A stretch of 64,000 nucleotides of DNA from Paracoccus saliphilus (GTDB lineage: Bacteria > Pseudomonadota > Alphaproteobacteria > Rhodobacterales > Rhodobacteraceae), in contig NZ_CP067140.1 in NCBI RefSeq assembly GCF_028553805.1, positions 3,224,001 through 3,288,000 of the forward strand. The letters run 5' to 3'. Below the pieces are notes generated by a model. That model had not been told where the DNA came from. It made no database searches and saw only the letters and a program-made list of their open reading frames with translations. This document shows positions 9,359-26,400 of the stretch, piece after piece (positions within the stretch are counted from its first letter, which is position 1; every line of letters starts with the position of its first letter). The translations under genes were made by a program, and so were the position numbers.

Positions 9359-9391
9359 AAAAAACGCGCGGCCCCGGACAACCGGGGCCGC
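9359..9391 (-). terminator. Strong terminator-like hairpin between rplW and rplB
   Basis: A perfect 10-bp stem (GCGGCCCCGG 9368-9377 with CCGGGGCCGC 9382-9391) and a 4-nt loop, followed on the minus strand by GCG and six T residues (9359-9364). It has all features of an intrinsic terminator, yet it sits in the middle of the S10 operon, just after the rplW stop at 9409. Confidence 0.75.
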
Positions 9392-9408
9392 AGATTCGCA
9401 GCCTGTTA

Positions 9409-9705
9409 TCAGAGTCCCGTCGAGACGTCGATAGTGTTCCCCTCCTCGAGGGTCACATAGGCCTTCTTCACATCGCTCCGGCGGCCAAGCTGGCCACGGA
9501 AACGCTTTTGCTTGCCCTTGGTGATGGTGGTGTTCACCGCCTTCACCTTGACGCCGAACAAAGCCTCGACCGCTTCCTTGATCTGCGGCTTGGTGGCGTC
9601 ATTGGTCACCTGAAAGACAACGCCGCTGTTTTCCGAGGTGAGCGTGGCTTTTTCGGTGATGATCGGCTTGACGATCACATCGTAATGTTCGGGTTTCGCG
9701 CTCAT
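9409..9705 (-). CDS. rplW: 50S ribosomal protein L23
   Basis: 98 aa; at the tunnel exit, where it docks trigger factor and [19 protein letters not shown] is the conserved N-terminal part and [20 protein letters not shown] the C-terminal part. Its ATG overlaps the rplD stop by four bases (ATGA). A terminator-like hairpin follows it. Confidence 0.98.
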   Translation of the reverse strand: MSAKPEHYDVIVKPIITEKATLTSENSGVVFQVTNDATKPQIKEAVEALFGVKVKAVNTTITKGKQKRFRGQLGRRSDVKKAYVTLEEGNTIDVSTGL

Positions 9706-10322
9706 TTCAGGCGAGCCTCCAGAGCTTCGACACCCGCCCGCGTGATGACCAGGGTATCACGCTTGAGGATGTCATAAACATTGGCGCCCATCGACGGGAG
9801 GATATCCACGCCATCGATGTTGCGCGCGGCGCGGGCGAAGCCCTCGTTGACCTCGGTCCCGTCGATCACCAGCACACGCTTCCAGCCGTTTTCCTTGACG
9901 GCCTTGGCGACCGCGGCGGTTTTGGCATCGGCGAGGTTCAGATCCTCGATGACCACCAGTTCACCGGCCGTGGCTTTCGCCGACAGCGCGTGCTTCAGGC
10001 CCAGGGCCCGCACCTTCTTGGGCAGGTCAAAGGCATGGCTGCGCGGGGTCGGCCCCTTGTAGACGCCACCCTTGCGGAAGATCGGTGCCTTGCGGCTGCC
10101 GTGACGTGCGCCACCGGTGCCCTTCTGGCGATAGATCTTCTTGGTCGAGTAGCTGACTTCCGAACGTCCCAGGACCGAATGGGTCCCGGCCTGGGCCTTG
10201 GCACGCTGCCAGCGAACGACGCGCTGCAGCAGGTCGCCACGCGGCGCCAGCCCGAAGATCTCGTCGTTCAGATCGATCGACCCGGCCTTGCCCGAGTCCA
10301 GTTTGATCACATCGAGTTTCAT
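9702..10322 (-). CDS. rplD: 50S ribosomal protein L4
   Basis: 206 aa from the ATG at 10320-10322, which shares a base with the rplC stop (TGATG); the GTG codon just before it is not needed. L4 lines the exit tunnel and in E. coli represses the S10 operon. [20 protein letters not shown] is the tunnel-loop signature, and [20 protein letters not shown] lies near the C-terminus. Confidence 0.98.
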   Translation of the reverse strand: MKLDVIKLDSGKAGSIDLNDEIFGLAPRGDLLQRVVRWQRAKAQAGTHSVLGRSEVSYSTKKIYRQKGTGGARHGSRKAPIFRKGGVYKGPTPRSHAFDLPKKVRALGLKHALSAKATAGELVVIEDLNLADAKTAAVAKAVKENGWKRVLVIDGTEVNEGFARAARNIDGVDILPSMGANVYDILKRDTLVITRAGVEALEARLK

Positions 10323-11200
10323 CACTTGTCTCCTTCGGGCGCGGAGTCGTCAGATGCAGCCTCGCCACCATCGGTCTTGTCGGACTCGATCGAAGCTTCG
10401 GCTTCCTTCAGCGCGGCTTCTTCGGCAGCGGCGGCCTCGGCTTCGGCAGCCAGACGGGCTTCCTCTTCCTCGGCGGCGGCCTGTGCGGCGGCTTCCTCGG
10501 CCAGGCGCTTGGCCTCTTCAGCGGCCGATTTAAGCGCAGCAGGGAAGATCACGTTTTCGGGCAGAACCTTCTTGACCGCGTCCTTGACCGTCACCCAGCC
10601 ACCTTTGGACCCGGGAACCGAGCCCTTGACCATGATCAGGCCACGTTCGGCATCGGTGCGAACGACCTGCAGGTTCTGGGTGGTCACACGGGCGGCACCC
10701 AGATGACCTGCCATTTTCTTGCCCTTGAACACCTTGCCGGGGTCTTGGCACTGACCGGTCGAACCATGCGAACGGTGGCTGATCGACACACCATGCGTGG
10801 CCTCGAGGCCGCGGAAATTGTGCCGCTTCATCGCGCCCGCGAACCCCTTACCGATCGAGGTGCCGGCGATATCCACATACTGACCGGCGAAGTAATGGTC
10901 AGCCGTGATTTCCTCACCGACTTTGATCAGGTTCTCTTCGGCGACGCGGAACTCGGCGATCTTGCGCTTGGGCGCGACCGAGGCTTTCGCGAAATGACCG
11001 CGCATCGCAGCAGTGGTCCGCTTGGCCTTGGCAGTGCCGGCACCCAGCTGAACGGCGGTATAGCCGTCACGGTCTGCCGTACGCTGGTCGACGACTTGCA
11101 GGTTGTCCAGTTGCAGGACGGTCACCGGAACCTGGCGCCCATCCTCGAGGAACAGCCGGGTCATGCCCAGCTTCTTGGCGATAATACCAGTACGTAGCAT
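10322..11200 (-). CDS. rplC: 50S ribosomal protein L3 with acidic Ala/Glu-rich C-terminal extension
   Basis: 292 aa, clearly longer than the ~210 aa of E. coli L3. The core (residues 1 to about 222) is normal: [17 protein letters not shown], then [20 protein letters not shown] with the glutamine methylated in many bacteria (Q150), then [13 protein letters not shown]. From about residue 224 to the end the protein is a low-complexity tail rich in Ala and Glu ([20 protein letters not shown] type), closing with acidic [10 protein letters not shown]. The tail is predicted helical or coiled-coil-like. Such extensions occur in this family, but their role is not known to me. Confidence 0.97.
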   Translation of the reverse strand: MLRTGIIAKKLGMTRLFLEDGRQVPVTVLQLDNLQVVDQRTADRDGYTAVQLGAGTAKAKRTTAAMRGHFAKASVAPKRKIAEFRVAEENLIKVGEEITADHYFAGQYVDIAGTSIGKGFAGAMKRHNFRGLEATHGVSISHRSHGSTGQCQDPGKVFKGKKMAGHLGAARVTTQNLQVVRTDAERGLIMVKGSVPGSKGGWVTVKDAVKKVLPENVIFPAALKSAAEEAKRLAEEAAAQAAAEEEEARLAAEAEAAAAEEAALKEAEASIESDKTDGGEAASDDSAPEGDK

Positions 11201-11211
11201 CGAACCCCTCC

Positions 11212-11520
11212 TTACACCTTGATCTCGACATCCACGCCGGCGGCGAGGTCGAGTTTCATCAGGGCATCAACGGTCTGGGGCGTCGGATCGACAATATCCA
11301 GCAGACGCTTATGCGTACGAATTTCCCACTGGTCGCGCGATTTCTTATCGACATGCGGACCACGCAGGACGGTAAATTTCTCGATTTTGTTCGGAAGCGG
11401 AATCGGGCCGCGAACGGTCGCACCGGTGCGCTTGGCCGTGTTGACGATTTCCTGGGTGCTGGCGTCCAGCACGCGGTAATCGAAGGCCTTCAACCGAATG
11501 CGGATATTCTGGCTTTGCAT
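11212..11520 (-). CDS. rpsJ: 30S ribosomal protein S10 (NusE)
   Basis: 102 aa from the ATG at 11518-11520 ([19 protein letters not shown]), the standard start. S10 is a 30S head protein and also acts as NusE in antitermination with Nus[21 protein letters not shown] is diagnostic. It is the first gene of the S10 operon, with its own predicted promoter at 11681-11709 and the tufA terminator upstream. Confidence 0.98.
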   Translation of the reverse strand: MQSQNIRIRLKAFDYRVLDASTQEIVNTAKRTGATVRGPIPLPNKIEKFTVLRGPHVDKKSRDQWEIRTHKRLLDIVDPTPQTVDALMKLDLAAGVDVEIKV

Positions 11521-11680
11521 GTCACATCCCTCGAATGGGGAGTTCCAGTTGAGAGGCAGACAGAACACCACGCCCTGGCTGCGTCGAACCGTAAAAAAGC
11601 GCAGGCCGTCAAATTCCATGACGGCCCGCACCTAAACAATCGATTCTTCCAAAAACCGGAAGCCGATTGCGATGCCGGGG

Positions 11681-11709
11681 GTAGTGCCTTATCTCATACC
11701 GATAGTCAA
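11681..11709 (-). promoter_or_regulatory. Predicted S10-operon promoter
   Basis: On the minus strand TTGACT (11704-11709), 17 bp, CACTAC (11681-11686). It lies between the tufA terminator and rpsJ and would give a leader of about 155 nt. The -10 is poor by E. coli standards but the -35 and spacing are good. The rest of the 386-nt tufA-rpsJ gap shows nothing else I recognise. Confidence 0.45.
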
Positions 11710-11848
11710 GAGCAGAAAGCCAGGAAATCCGGCCAAAGCGCAGTCCCTTTTATCTCACGATCTGATCATGTTCCGGCAAAGTGAGATTCCGTTCCTGCGG
11801 CCCCCTGCCCTTCCCCGATGGCGACCGGGACGCCGGGCGCGGGAACGC

Positions 11849-11875
11849 AAAAGGGCCGCCCCATGGGACGGCCCT
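11849..11875 (-). terminator. tufA intrinsic terminator
   Basis: A palindromic stem-loop (AGGGCCG 11852-11858 pairing with CGGCCCT 11869-11875, extended by inner pairs) is followed on the minus strand by TTTTGCG. It is 30 nt after the tufA stop and ends the str operon. Confidence 0.8.
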
Positions 11876-11906
11876 GTCACGTTTCAGTCGATCCGCTTGT
11901 CCGGGA

Positions 11907-13082
<1,176 letters not shown>

Positions 13083-13129
13083 GAGTGGCTCCTTTTCGTT
13101 CTTCAGGGGCGGGCGTCAGCCAACCCAAA

Positions 13130-15253
<2,124 letters not shown>

Positions 15254-15270
15254 GGAATGGGTCCTTTCGC

Positions 15271-15741
15271 TTACCAGCGGTAATGGCTGAACGCTTTGTT
15301 CGCGTCGGCCATCTTGTGGGTGTCTTCGCGCTTCTTGACGGCCGTGCCGCGACCGTTCACGGCATCGGACAGCTCGCCTGCAAGGCGCTCTTCCATCGTG
15401 TTCTCGTTGCGGTTCTTGGCCGCGGTGATCAGCCAGCGGATCGCCAGCGCCTCACGGCGGATCGGCCGAACCTCGACCGGAACCTGGTAGGTCGCACCAC
15501 CGACGCGGCGCGAACGCACCTCGACCGAGGGCTTCACGTTGTCGAGGGCTTCGTGGAACACCTCGATCGGCTCGCGCTTCAGGCGGTTCTCGACGCGGTC
15601 CAGCGCATTATAGACGATGCGCTCGGCAGTCGATTTCTTGCCGTCAACCATCAGGTTGTTCATGAATTTGGTCAGCACGCGATCGCCAAATTTGGCGTCG
15701 GGCAGGATTTCGCGCTTTTCAGCGGCGTGACGACGGGACAT
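15271..15741 (-). CDS. rpsG: 30S ribosomal protein S7
   Basis: 156 aa, canonical. [20 protein letters not shown] and the [20 protein letters not shown] segment identify S7, which assembles the 30S head and in E. coli represses the str operon. It lies between rpsL (12 nt) and fusA (17 nt). Confidence 0.98.
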   Translation of the reverse strand: MSRRHAAEKREILPDAKFGDRVLTKFMNNLMVDGKKSTAERIVYNALDRVENRLKREPIEVFHEALDNVKPSVEVRSRRVGGATYQVPVEVRPIRREALAIRWLITAAKNRNENTMEERLAGELSDAVNGRGTAVKKREDTHKMADANKAFSHYRW

Positions 15742-15753
15742 GTGCCTATCTCC

Positions 15754-16125
15754 TTACTTCGGACGCTTCGCGCCGTATTTCGAACGACGCTGGCGACGAT
15801 CCTTGACACCCTGGGTATCCAGCACACCGCGCAGGATGTGATAACGGACACCCGGAAGGTCTTTCACACGGCCGCCACGGATCAGCACGACGCTGTGCTC
15901 CTGCAGGTTGTGCTTTTCGCCCGGAATATAGGAGATGACCTCGTAGCCATTCGTCAGGCGGACCTTGGCCACCTTACGCATAGCGGAGTTCGGCTTCTTC
16001 GGCGTCGTGGTATAGACGCGCGTGCAGACGCCGCGCTTCTGCGGGCATCCTTGCAGGTGCATCGATTTCGAGCGCTGCACTCTGGGCTGCCGCGGCTTGC
16101 GGATCAGCTGTTGAATCGTCGGCAT
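15754..16125 (-). CDS. rpsL: 30S ribosomal protein S12
   Basis: 123 aa decoding-centre protein, starting [15 protein letters not shown]. The [11 protein letters not shown] loop keeps lysine at both positions 43 and 44, and [13 protein letters not shown] keeps the second conserved loop, so no streptomycin-resistance substitution is seen. It is the first gene of the str operon, with a near-consensus promoter about 200 nt upstream. Confidence 0.98.
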   Translation of the reverse strand: MPTIQQLIRKPRQPRVQRSKSMHLQGCPQKRGVCTRVYTTTPKKPNSAMRKVAKVRLTNGYEVISYIPGEKHNLQEHSVVLIRGGRVKDLPGVRYHILRGVLDTQGVKDRRQRRSKYGAKRPK

Positions 16126-16333
16126 TCGGTTCCCCGTCTTGCTCTGTCAATACTCGCAGCCACCGGCTGCGCCACTTCTCGACGGCATTCCACGCGAATC
16201 GTGAAATGCCAAACCCATCCGGCCCCGCATTGAAGGGGTGGACAGGAAAAATTCCAGAGGATCGGGGTATTATGACCCGGATCATGACCACATAGGTTCT
16301 GGTACCCGAAGCGGAATCCCGCCGGGTGCGGGG

Positions 16334-16362
16334 CGTATAGGAGGAATCGGCGTGGCTGTCAA
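16334..16362 (-). promoter_or_regulatory. Strong predicted str-operon promoter and long rpsL leader
   Basis: On the minus strand a consensus TTGACA (16357-16362), exactly 17 bp, TATACG (16334-16339). Transcription from here gives a leader of about 200 nt before the rpsL ATG (16125). That leader (16126-16327) encodes nothing I recognise and may hold regulatory structure. Confidence 0.75.
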
Positions 16363-16420
16363 CACGACCCGCCGCGCAATCGTAATCCAATCAGCCGGTG
16401 TGATGATGCCGGAGCCCCGG

Positions 16421-17239
16421 CTATGACGACACCGCACGGAGTGCATTCTGCAACGGCTTCAGTTCGATGTCAAAGCGGCGTTGCAATGCACCAAGATCCC
16501 ACGGCCGGGTATTGTGCTTGGGCAGCTTGAAATCGCTGTCATTTGTTCCGTGCCGCCCACGCAGGAACATATTCTTGTCATTGAGCGTCAGGGTCGGCAT
16601 GAAGCAATGCAATTGATGATGCCCCCAGACAAACAGGCTCTTGGACGAACGCGGCGGCAGATACAGCGTCTGCGCACAGGTCCATGTCGAGGCGAAGGTC
16701 CGATAGAGCTGCGCCTCCCTGCCGTCGGCCTCGAGGATGAACCCGCTGGTGTAATCGCTGCTGACCATTTCGAAACGCTGATATAGCGGGGCCATAAAGG
16801 CATCGAAATCGGCGCGCACGCGCTGCACGTAATCCCGTGCCAGCGCATCGTCGTCATCCAGCCGGAACTGCGCGATCACATCCGCATCCGGTTCCGTATA
16901 TCGGTCGAATGCGCCATTGCAGATCTCGTAATGCTTGCCCGGATCGACGAAATCCAGCCGGATGGCCGGGCAGCCGGACACCGCCTCGGCCAGTTGATCC
17001 TGCCACTTTTGCGGCATGAGGCTGCTTGCCAGGACCACGAAGATGAAATCCTGATCGGTCTGCGCCCGGATCGACGGCATCAGCGCATGCGTGAACCAGG
17101 CCATCCGGATCGCCATCCGGGTATCGTCGAACAGATAGGCCGCCCTTTCTTCGACCGATGACGGACCACGCTTGAAGCCGCCTTCCGTCACAAGCGAAAA
17201 GCGGCAAACCCCGATAGGCTGAATTTTCGTGGCGGCCAT
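16421..17239 (-). CDS. Putative rhamnosyltransferase-family glycosyltransferase
   Basis: 272 aa, cytoplasmic in appearance. It resembles the putative rhamnosyltransferase family common in Rhodobacteraceae: a GVCRFSL opening, then ERAAYLFDDTRMAIRMAWFT, then an RAQTDQDFIFVVLAS strand, and an acidic QFRLDDDDALARDYVQR motif that likely binds the metal-nucleotide-sugar. The acceptor is unknown. It is the third gene of a unit EamA - glycosyltransferase - glycosyltransferase and is a divergent paralogue of the gene at 17301-18110 (shared layout, different detail). It probably decorates surface polysaccharide. Confidence 0.7.
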   Translation of the reverse strand: MAATKIQPIGVCRFSLVTEGGFKRGPSSVEERAAYLFDDTRMAIRMAWFTHALMPSIRAQTDQDFIFVVLASSLMPQKWQDQLAEAVSGCPAIRLDFVDPGKHYEICNGAFDRYTEPDADVIAQFRLDDDDALARDYVQRVRADFDAFMAPLYQRFEMVSSDYTSGFILEADGREAQLYRTFASTWTCAQTLYLPPRSSKSLFVWGHHQLHCFMPTLTLNDKNMFLRGRHGTNDSDFKLPKHNTRPWDLGALQRRFDIELKPLQNALRAVSS

Positions 17240-17300
17240 CTCGGACCTCCTGCAACAGTTTGGATAAATCGTCCCGGTCGGAAATGATCGAGGCTACTGG

Positions 17301-18110
17301 TCAGTTCCGCAAAAGCCTCTCCAACCGCTGACGCCGCAGGTCGAATCGCCGGGCCAACTGCCGGTTCAGCTTGTCATCCTCTAGCTGCCACGGCAGCCCC
17401 GGCCCCATATCTCCGGAATCGCTGTCCCCGTGAACGGTGCGGATGAACATCAGCGGACGCGTCACCGATATGCCGGGCATCCATTGCGCAAGTTTGGAGT
17501 GATTGTAATTCAACGCGGTTTCATCCGCATCCGGCGACAGGAATATCGTCAGCGCCGCCGTCGCGTTGTGACAGATACGGGGGATGAGCTTCATTTCGCC
17601 CTTCTCGAATTTAAGGATCAATCCGCGCGAATAATCCAGCGAAAGCTTGCCCTCGTTTTTCCAAAGCCCCTTCACGCGGCGGAAATCCTTGCGCGTCGCC
17701 TCGACGTAATCCACCGCCACGGCATCGTCGTCATCATGGCGGAAATGCCCGATCACATCGGCGGACGGATCGACATGCGGAGCGATCGCTGCACGGCAGG
17801 CCGCCAGATGCCGCTCCATCGGCGGAACCGGTTCCAGATGCAACTGTGGGATCTCGGCCGCCAAGTCGCGCAGCCGCGACAGATAGGGTTCGGGCAGATC
17901 GGGCCCAGTCATCACGACCAGCGTGAAGTCGGGATCGGTCTGCGCACGCCAGGCTGGCAGGGCGATCTCGGTGAACCAGAACCAGCGCCGCTCCAGCCGC
18001 TCCGGATCATATAGATAGGCCCGGCGCTCCTCGTAGCTTTGATGTTCAACCTGATAGCCCCGCAGACCGACATAGGAAAACCGGCAGAGCCCCAACATCT
18101 GTACACGCAT
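17301..18110 (-). CDS. Putative rhamnosyltransferase-family glycosyltransferase (paralogue)
   Basis: 269 aa. The ATG at 18108-18110 shares one base with the stop of the EamA gene (TGATG), with GAGGAGAG upstream, so it is translationally coupled. It has the same architecture as its downstream neighbour: GLCRFSYVGL opening, YEERRAYLYDPERL, RAQTDPDFTLVVMTG, and the acidic HFRHDDDDAVAVDYVEATRK motif. Family assignment is from these shared motifs. The sugar and acceptor cannot be told from sequence. Confidence 0.7.
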   Translation of the reverse strand: MRVQMLGLCRFSYVGLRGYQVEHQSYEERRAYLYDPERLERRWFWFTEIALPAWRAQTDPDFTLVVMTGPDLPEPYLSRLRDLAAEIPQLHLEPVPPMERHLAACRAAIAPHVDPSADVIGHFRHDDDDAVAVDYVEATRKDFRRVKGLWKNEGKLSLDYSRGLILKFEKGEMKLIPRICHNATAALTIFLSPDADETALNYNHSKLAQWMPGISVTRPLMFIRTVHGDSDSGDMGPGLPWQLEDDKLNRQLARRFDLRRQRLERLLRN

Positions 18111-19045
18111 CACTCTCTCCTCAACTGTGCCTCACGCCAGATCGAATAGATACCCGCGCCGACGACCAGCACGGCACCGGTCCAGGTCCAGATATCCGGC
18201 CAGTCGCCGAATACCAGCAGTCCAGCGATAATCGCAACGATCAACGAGGTGTAGCGGAACGGGGCAACATAGGAAATCTCGCCCACTCTCATGGCCGACA
18301 CGGATGTCATGTAGCCAAGCGTCAGGAACGCTCCGGCCAGCAGCAGGAGCAGCAATTGCGACAGGCTCGGCGCCGCCCAGCCCTGCCCGAGACTGGCGAT
18401 GAAGCCCAGCAGAGTCACGGATACCGCCGCGAAGAAAGCTATGGTGGTGGAACTGACCCCCCAGCTGAATTTCCGCGTTGCCAGGTCGCGCAAGGTGACC
18501 ATCACGACCGCACCAAGGGCTACCAGGGACCAGATCCCGAAGGTGCCGCTACCGGGACGCAGGATGAACATGACCCCCACCAGGCCAATGCCGACGGCGC
18601 TCATCCGCCGCCAGCCCAGTTTCTCACCAAACAGTAGCGCCGCGCCAAACATGACCACCAGCGGCAACGACTGCATGACCGCCGAGAGGTCTCCGATCGC
18701 CATGTTTTGAAGCGCGTTCAGGAACAGTATGGTGGAACAGACCTCGCCCGCCACCCGCGCGGCCATGAGAAGTCGGTCAGAGCGGGGAACAGCGAGGCGC
18801 AATCCGCCTTCGCGCAACGCCAGCAGCAGAATTCCCAGCATCACCACCAGCCCGCGCAGGGTAATCGCCTGGTAGAGTGGCATGTCCTGTGTGACGAATT
18901 TCATCACCACATCGTTGCAGGTAAAGCCGAGCATCGAGAAGCACATCAATGTCGCGCCGCGCAGGTTGTCGCCCGGCTGGAGTGGCTTGGCGGCGATTGA
19001 TGGCGGACGCACCCTGCGGAAAGGTGAAATGATGGGCGTGCGCAT
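18110..19045 (-). CDS. EamA/DMT-superfamily transporter
   Basis: 311 aa with about ten predicted transmembrane helices in two EamA repeats. The first repeat includes MCFSMLGFTCNDVVMKFVTQ and the GDLSAVMQSLPLVVMFGAAL segment; the second includes ISYVAPFRYTSLIVAIIAGL and FGDWPDIWTWTGAVLVVGAG. The substrate is unknown; members export metabolites. AGGAGG lies nine bases before the ATG. It leads a three-gene unit with two glycosyltransferase-like genes, inserted between rpoC and rpsL. Confidence 0.85.
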   Translation of the reverse strand: MRTPIISPFRRVRPPSIAAKPLQPGDNLRGATLMCFSMLGFTCNDVVMKFVTQDMPLYQAITLRGLVVMLGILLLALREGGLRLAVPRSDRLLMAARVAGEVCSTILFLNALQNMAIGDLSAVMQSLPLVVMFGAALLFGEKLGWRRMSAVGIGLVGVMFILRPGSGTFGIWSLVALGAVVMVTLRDLATRKFSWGVSSTTIAFFAAVSVTLLGFIASLGQGWAAPSLSQLLLLLLAGAFLTLGYMTSVSAMRVGEISYVAPFRYTSLIVAIIAGLLVFGDWPDIWTWTGAVLVVGAGIYSIWREAQLRRE

Positions 19046-19071
19046 CGGTGATATCCTCCTGCATCGCCCAA

Positions 19072-19100
19072 GCGTTAGGCGGTCATTCCGGCCAGAGCAA
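19072..19100 (-). promoter_or_regulatory. Predicted promoter of the EamA-glycosyltransferase unit
   Basis: On the minus strand TTGCTC (19095-19100), 17 bp, TAACGC (19072-19077). It lies between the rpoC terminator and the EamA start, so this insertion has its own promoter. Confidence 0.45.
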
Positions 19101-19159
19101 GAGGGGCACGATCAAGGGGTGGTATTCCCGAAGTTCACGAAACCGACACCCTACATAAG

Positions 19160-19188
19160 AAGAGGCCCGGCAGATCGCCGGGCCTCTT
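19160..19188 (-). terminator. Terminator after rpoC
   Basis: A perfect 12-bp stem (AAGAGGCCCGGC 19160-19171 with GCCGGGCCTCTT 19177-19188) and a 5-nt loop, 25 nt after the rpoC stop. The minus-strand T-tract is short (CTTCTTATG), but stem strength and position support termination of the rpoBC transcript. Confidence 0.75.
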
Positions 19189-19212
19189 CGTCTTTTCGTC
19201 ATTCAGGGTCGA

Positions 19213-23448
<4,236 letters not shown>

Positions 23449-23492
23449 ATCCTAATGAAGGGTACGGGAAAGTCGGGTGAGGGCTTGCGCCC

Positions 23493-26400
23493 TCACTCTT
23501 CTTCTTCCGCATCCAGGAGTTCCATGTTGAGGCCCAGACCCCGGACCTCCTTGACCAGCACGTTGAACGATTCCGGCACGCCAGCCTCGAAATTGTCCTC
23601 GCCCTTGACGATGGACTCGTAGACCTTGGTCCGTCCGGCGACGTCGTCCGACTTCACGGTCAGCATCTCTTGCAGGGTATAGGCGGCACCATAGGCTTCG
23701 AGGGCCCAGACCTCCATCTCACCCAAGCGCTGTCCGCCGAACTGCGCCTTGCCGCCCAGAGGCTGCTGCGTGACCAACGAGTAGGGACCGGTCGAGCGTG
23801 CGTGCATCTTGTCGTCGACAAGATGGTGCAGCTTGAGGATATATTTCATCCCCACCGTGACCGGACGGGCGAATTGCTCGCCAGTCCGGCCATCGAAGAC
23901 GATGGACTGCCCCGAACTGTCAAAGCCCGCACGCGTCAGCGCGTCGTTGATATCGGCCTCCTTGGCCCCGTCAAAGACCGGGGTTGCGATCGGCACACCG
24001 GTACGAACCGTGTTGGCATGTTCGACAAGCGTATCGTCTTCCATGTCAGCAAAGGTCTCGGCATACATCTCTTCGCCATAGCCGTTCTTCACCGCATCGC
24101 GCACCGGGGACATGTCGCCATCGCGGCGATAAGCCTCCAACGCCTCGTCAATCTTGATGCCAAGACCGCGCGATGCCCAACCCATGTGGGTTTCAAGGAT
24201 CTGACCGACATTCATCCGCGACGGCACGCCGAGCGGGTTCATGACGAGATCGACCGGAGTCCCGTCCGCAAGGAACGGCATGTCCTCCATCGGCACGACC
24301 TTGGAGACGACACCCTTGTTGCCGTGACGACCGGCCATCTTGTCGCCCGCCTGAAGCTTGCGCTTCACGGCGACAAAGACCTTGACCATCTTCATCACGC
24401 CCGGCGGCAGGTCGTCGCCCTGGCGGACCTTTTCGACCTTGTCCTCGAAGCGGGCCTCCAGCAGCTTCTTCTGGCTGTCATATTGCTGGTTCAGCGCCTC
24501 GAGTTCCTTGGCGATCTCTTCCTCGCCAATCGCAAGCTGCCACCACTGACCACGGCTCAGCGTGCCCAGCAATTCCTCGGTGATCTCGGAATTCGCCTTG
24601 ACGCCTTTCGGCCCCTTGACGGCGACCTTGCCCATGATCAGCGACTTCAGACGCGCATAGATGTTGCGGTCGAGGATCGCCTGCTCGTCATCCCGGTCAC
24701 GGGCCAGACGCTCGACTTCCTCGCGCTCGATCTGCAGCGCACGCTCGTCCTTCTCGACGCCGTGACGGTTGAAGACGCGGACCTCGACGATGGTGCCGTA
24801 AGCGCCGGGCGGCAGACGCAGCGAAGTGTCGCGAACATCGGACGCCTTTTCACCAAAGATGGCGCGCAGCAGCTTTTCTTCCGGCGTCATCGGGCTTTCG
24901 CCCTTCGGCGTGATCTTGCCCACCAGGATATCGCCCGGACCGACTTCGGCACCGATATAAACGATGCCTGCCTCGTCCAGGTTGCGCAGCGCCTCTTCAC
25001 CGACATTGGGGATGTCGCGGGTGATTTCCTCGGGCCCCAGCTTGGTGTCGCGGGCCGCCACTTCGTATTCGTCGATATGAATCGAGGTGAACACGTCGTC
25101 GCGGTGAATCCGCTCGGAGATCAGGATCGAGTCCTCGTAGTTGTAGCCGTTCCAGGGCATGAAGGCGACGACCACGTTCCGGCCGATGGCCAGTTCGCCC
25201 TGATCCGTCGAGGGACCGTCGGCAATGACCTGATCGCCCACAACTTTTTCGCCCACCTTGACCAGCGGACGCTGGTTGATGGTCGAGGACTGGTTCGAGC
25301 GTTTGAACTTGCGCAGACGATAGATGTCCACGCCCGCGTCGCCCGCGCCCAGATCTTCGGTGGCACGCACAACGATCCGCTGCGCATCGACCTGGTCGAT
25401 GATCCCGCCACGGCGCGCCATGATCGCGGCACCCGAGTCGCGGGCCACGATGGCTTCCATCCCGGTACCGACAAAGGGCGCTTCGGCACGCAGCAGAGGC
25501 ACGGCCTGACGCTGCATGTTCGAACCCATCAGAGCACGGTTGGCGTCGTCGTTTTCCAGGAAGGGGATCAGGGCGGCCGCGACCGAGACCAGCTGCTTCG
25601 GCGACACGTCGATCAGATCGACCGCATCGACCGGGTTGAGCATGAAGTCACCGGCCTGACGGGTGCTGACCAGTTCCTGTACGAACTTGCCATCTTCGTC
25701 CAGTTCGGCATTGGCCTGGGCCACGGTGTGGCGCATTTCCTCGGTTGCCGACATGTAGACGACGTCATCGGTGACCTTGCCATCCTCGACCTTACGGTAA
25801 GGGGTCTCGATAAAGCCGTATTTGTTCACGCGAGCAAAGGTGGCCAGCGAGTTGATCAAACCAATGTTCTGACCTTCCGGCGTCTCGATCGGGCACATCC
25901 GGCCATAATGGGTCGGATGAACATCGCGAACCTCGAAGCCCGCGCGTTCACGCGTGAGACCGCCCGGCCCAAGCGCGGACAGGCGGCGCTTATGCGTCAC
26001 CTCGGAGAGCGGGTTGGTCTGGTCCATGAATTGCGACAGCTGCGAAGAGCCGAAGAATTCGCGCACCGCAGCCGCAGCCGGTTTCGCGTTGATCAGGTCC
26101 TGAGGCATGACAGTGTCGATCTCGGTCTGCGACATGCGCTCGCGGATCGCGCGCTCCATGCGCAACAAACCGACCCGATACTGGTTTTCCATCAGTTCGC
26201 CGACCGAGCGCACCCGGCGGTTGCCGAGGTGATCGATATCGTCGATCTCGCCCTTGCCATCGCGCAGGCCGACCAGATCACCCACACAAGCCACGATATC
26301 TTCGGGGCGCAGGGTACGCTGCGTGTCGGGTGCGTCCAGGTTGAGGCGCATGTTCATCTTGACCCGGCCGACAGCCGAGAGATCGTAACGCTCGGAATCG

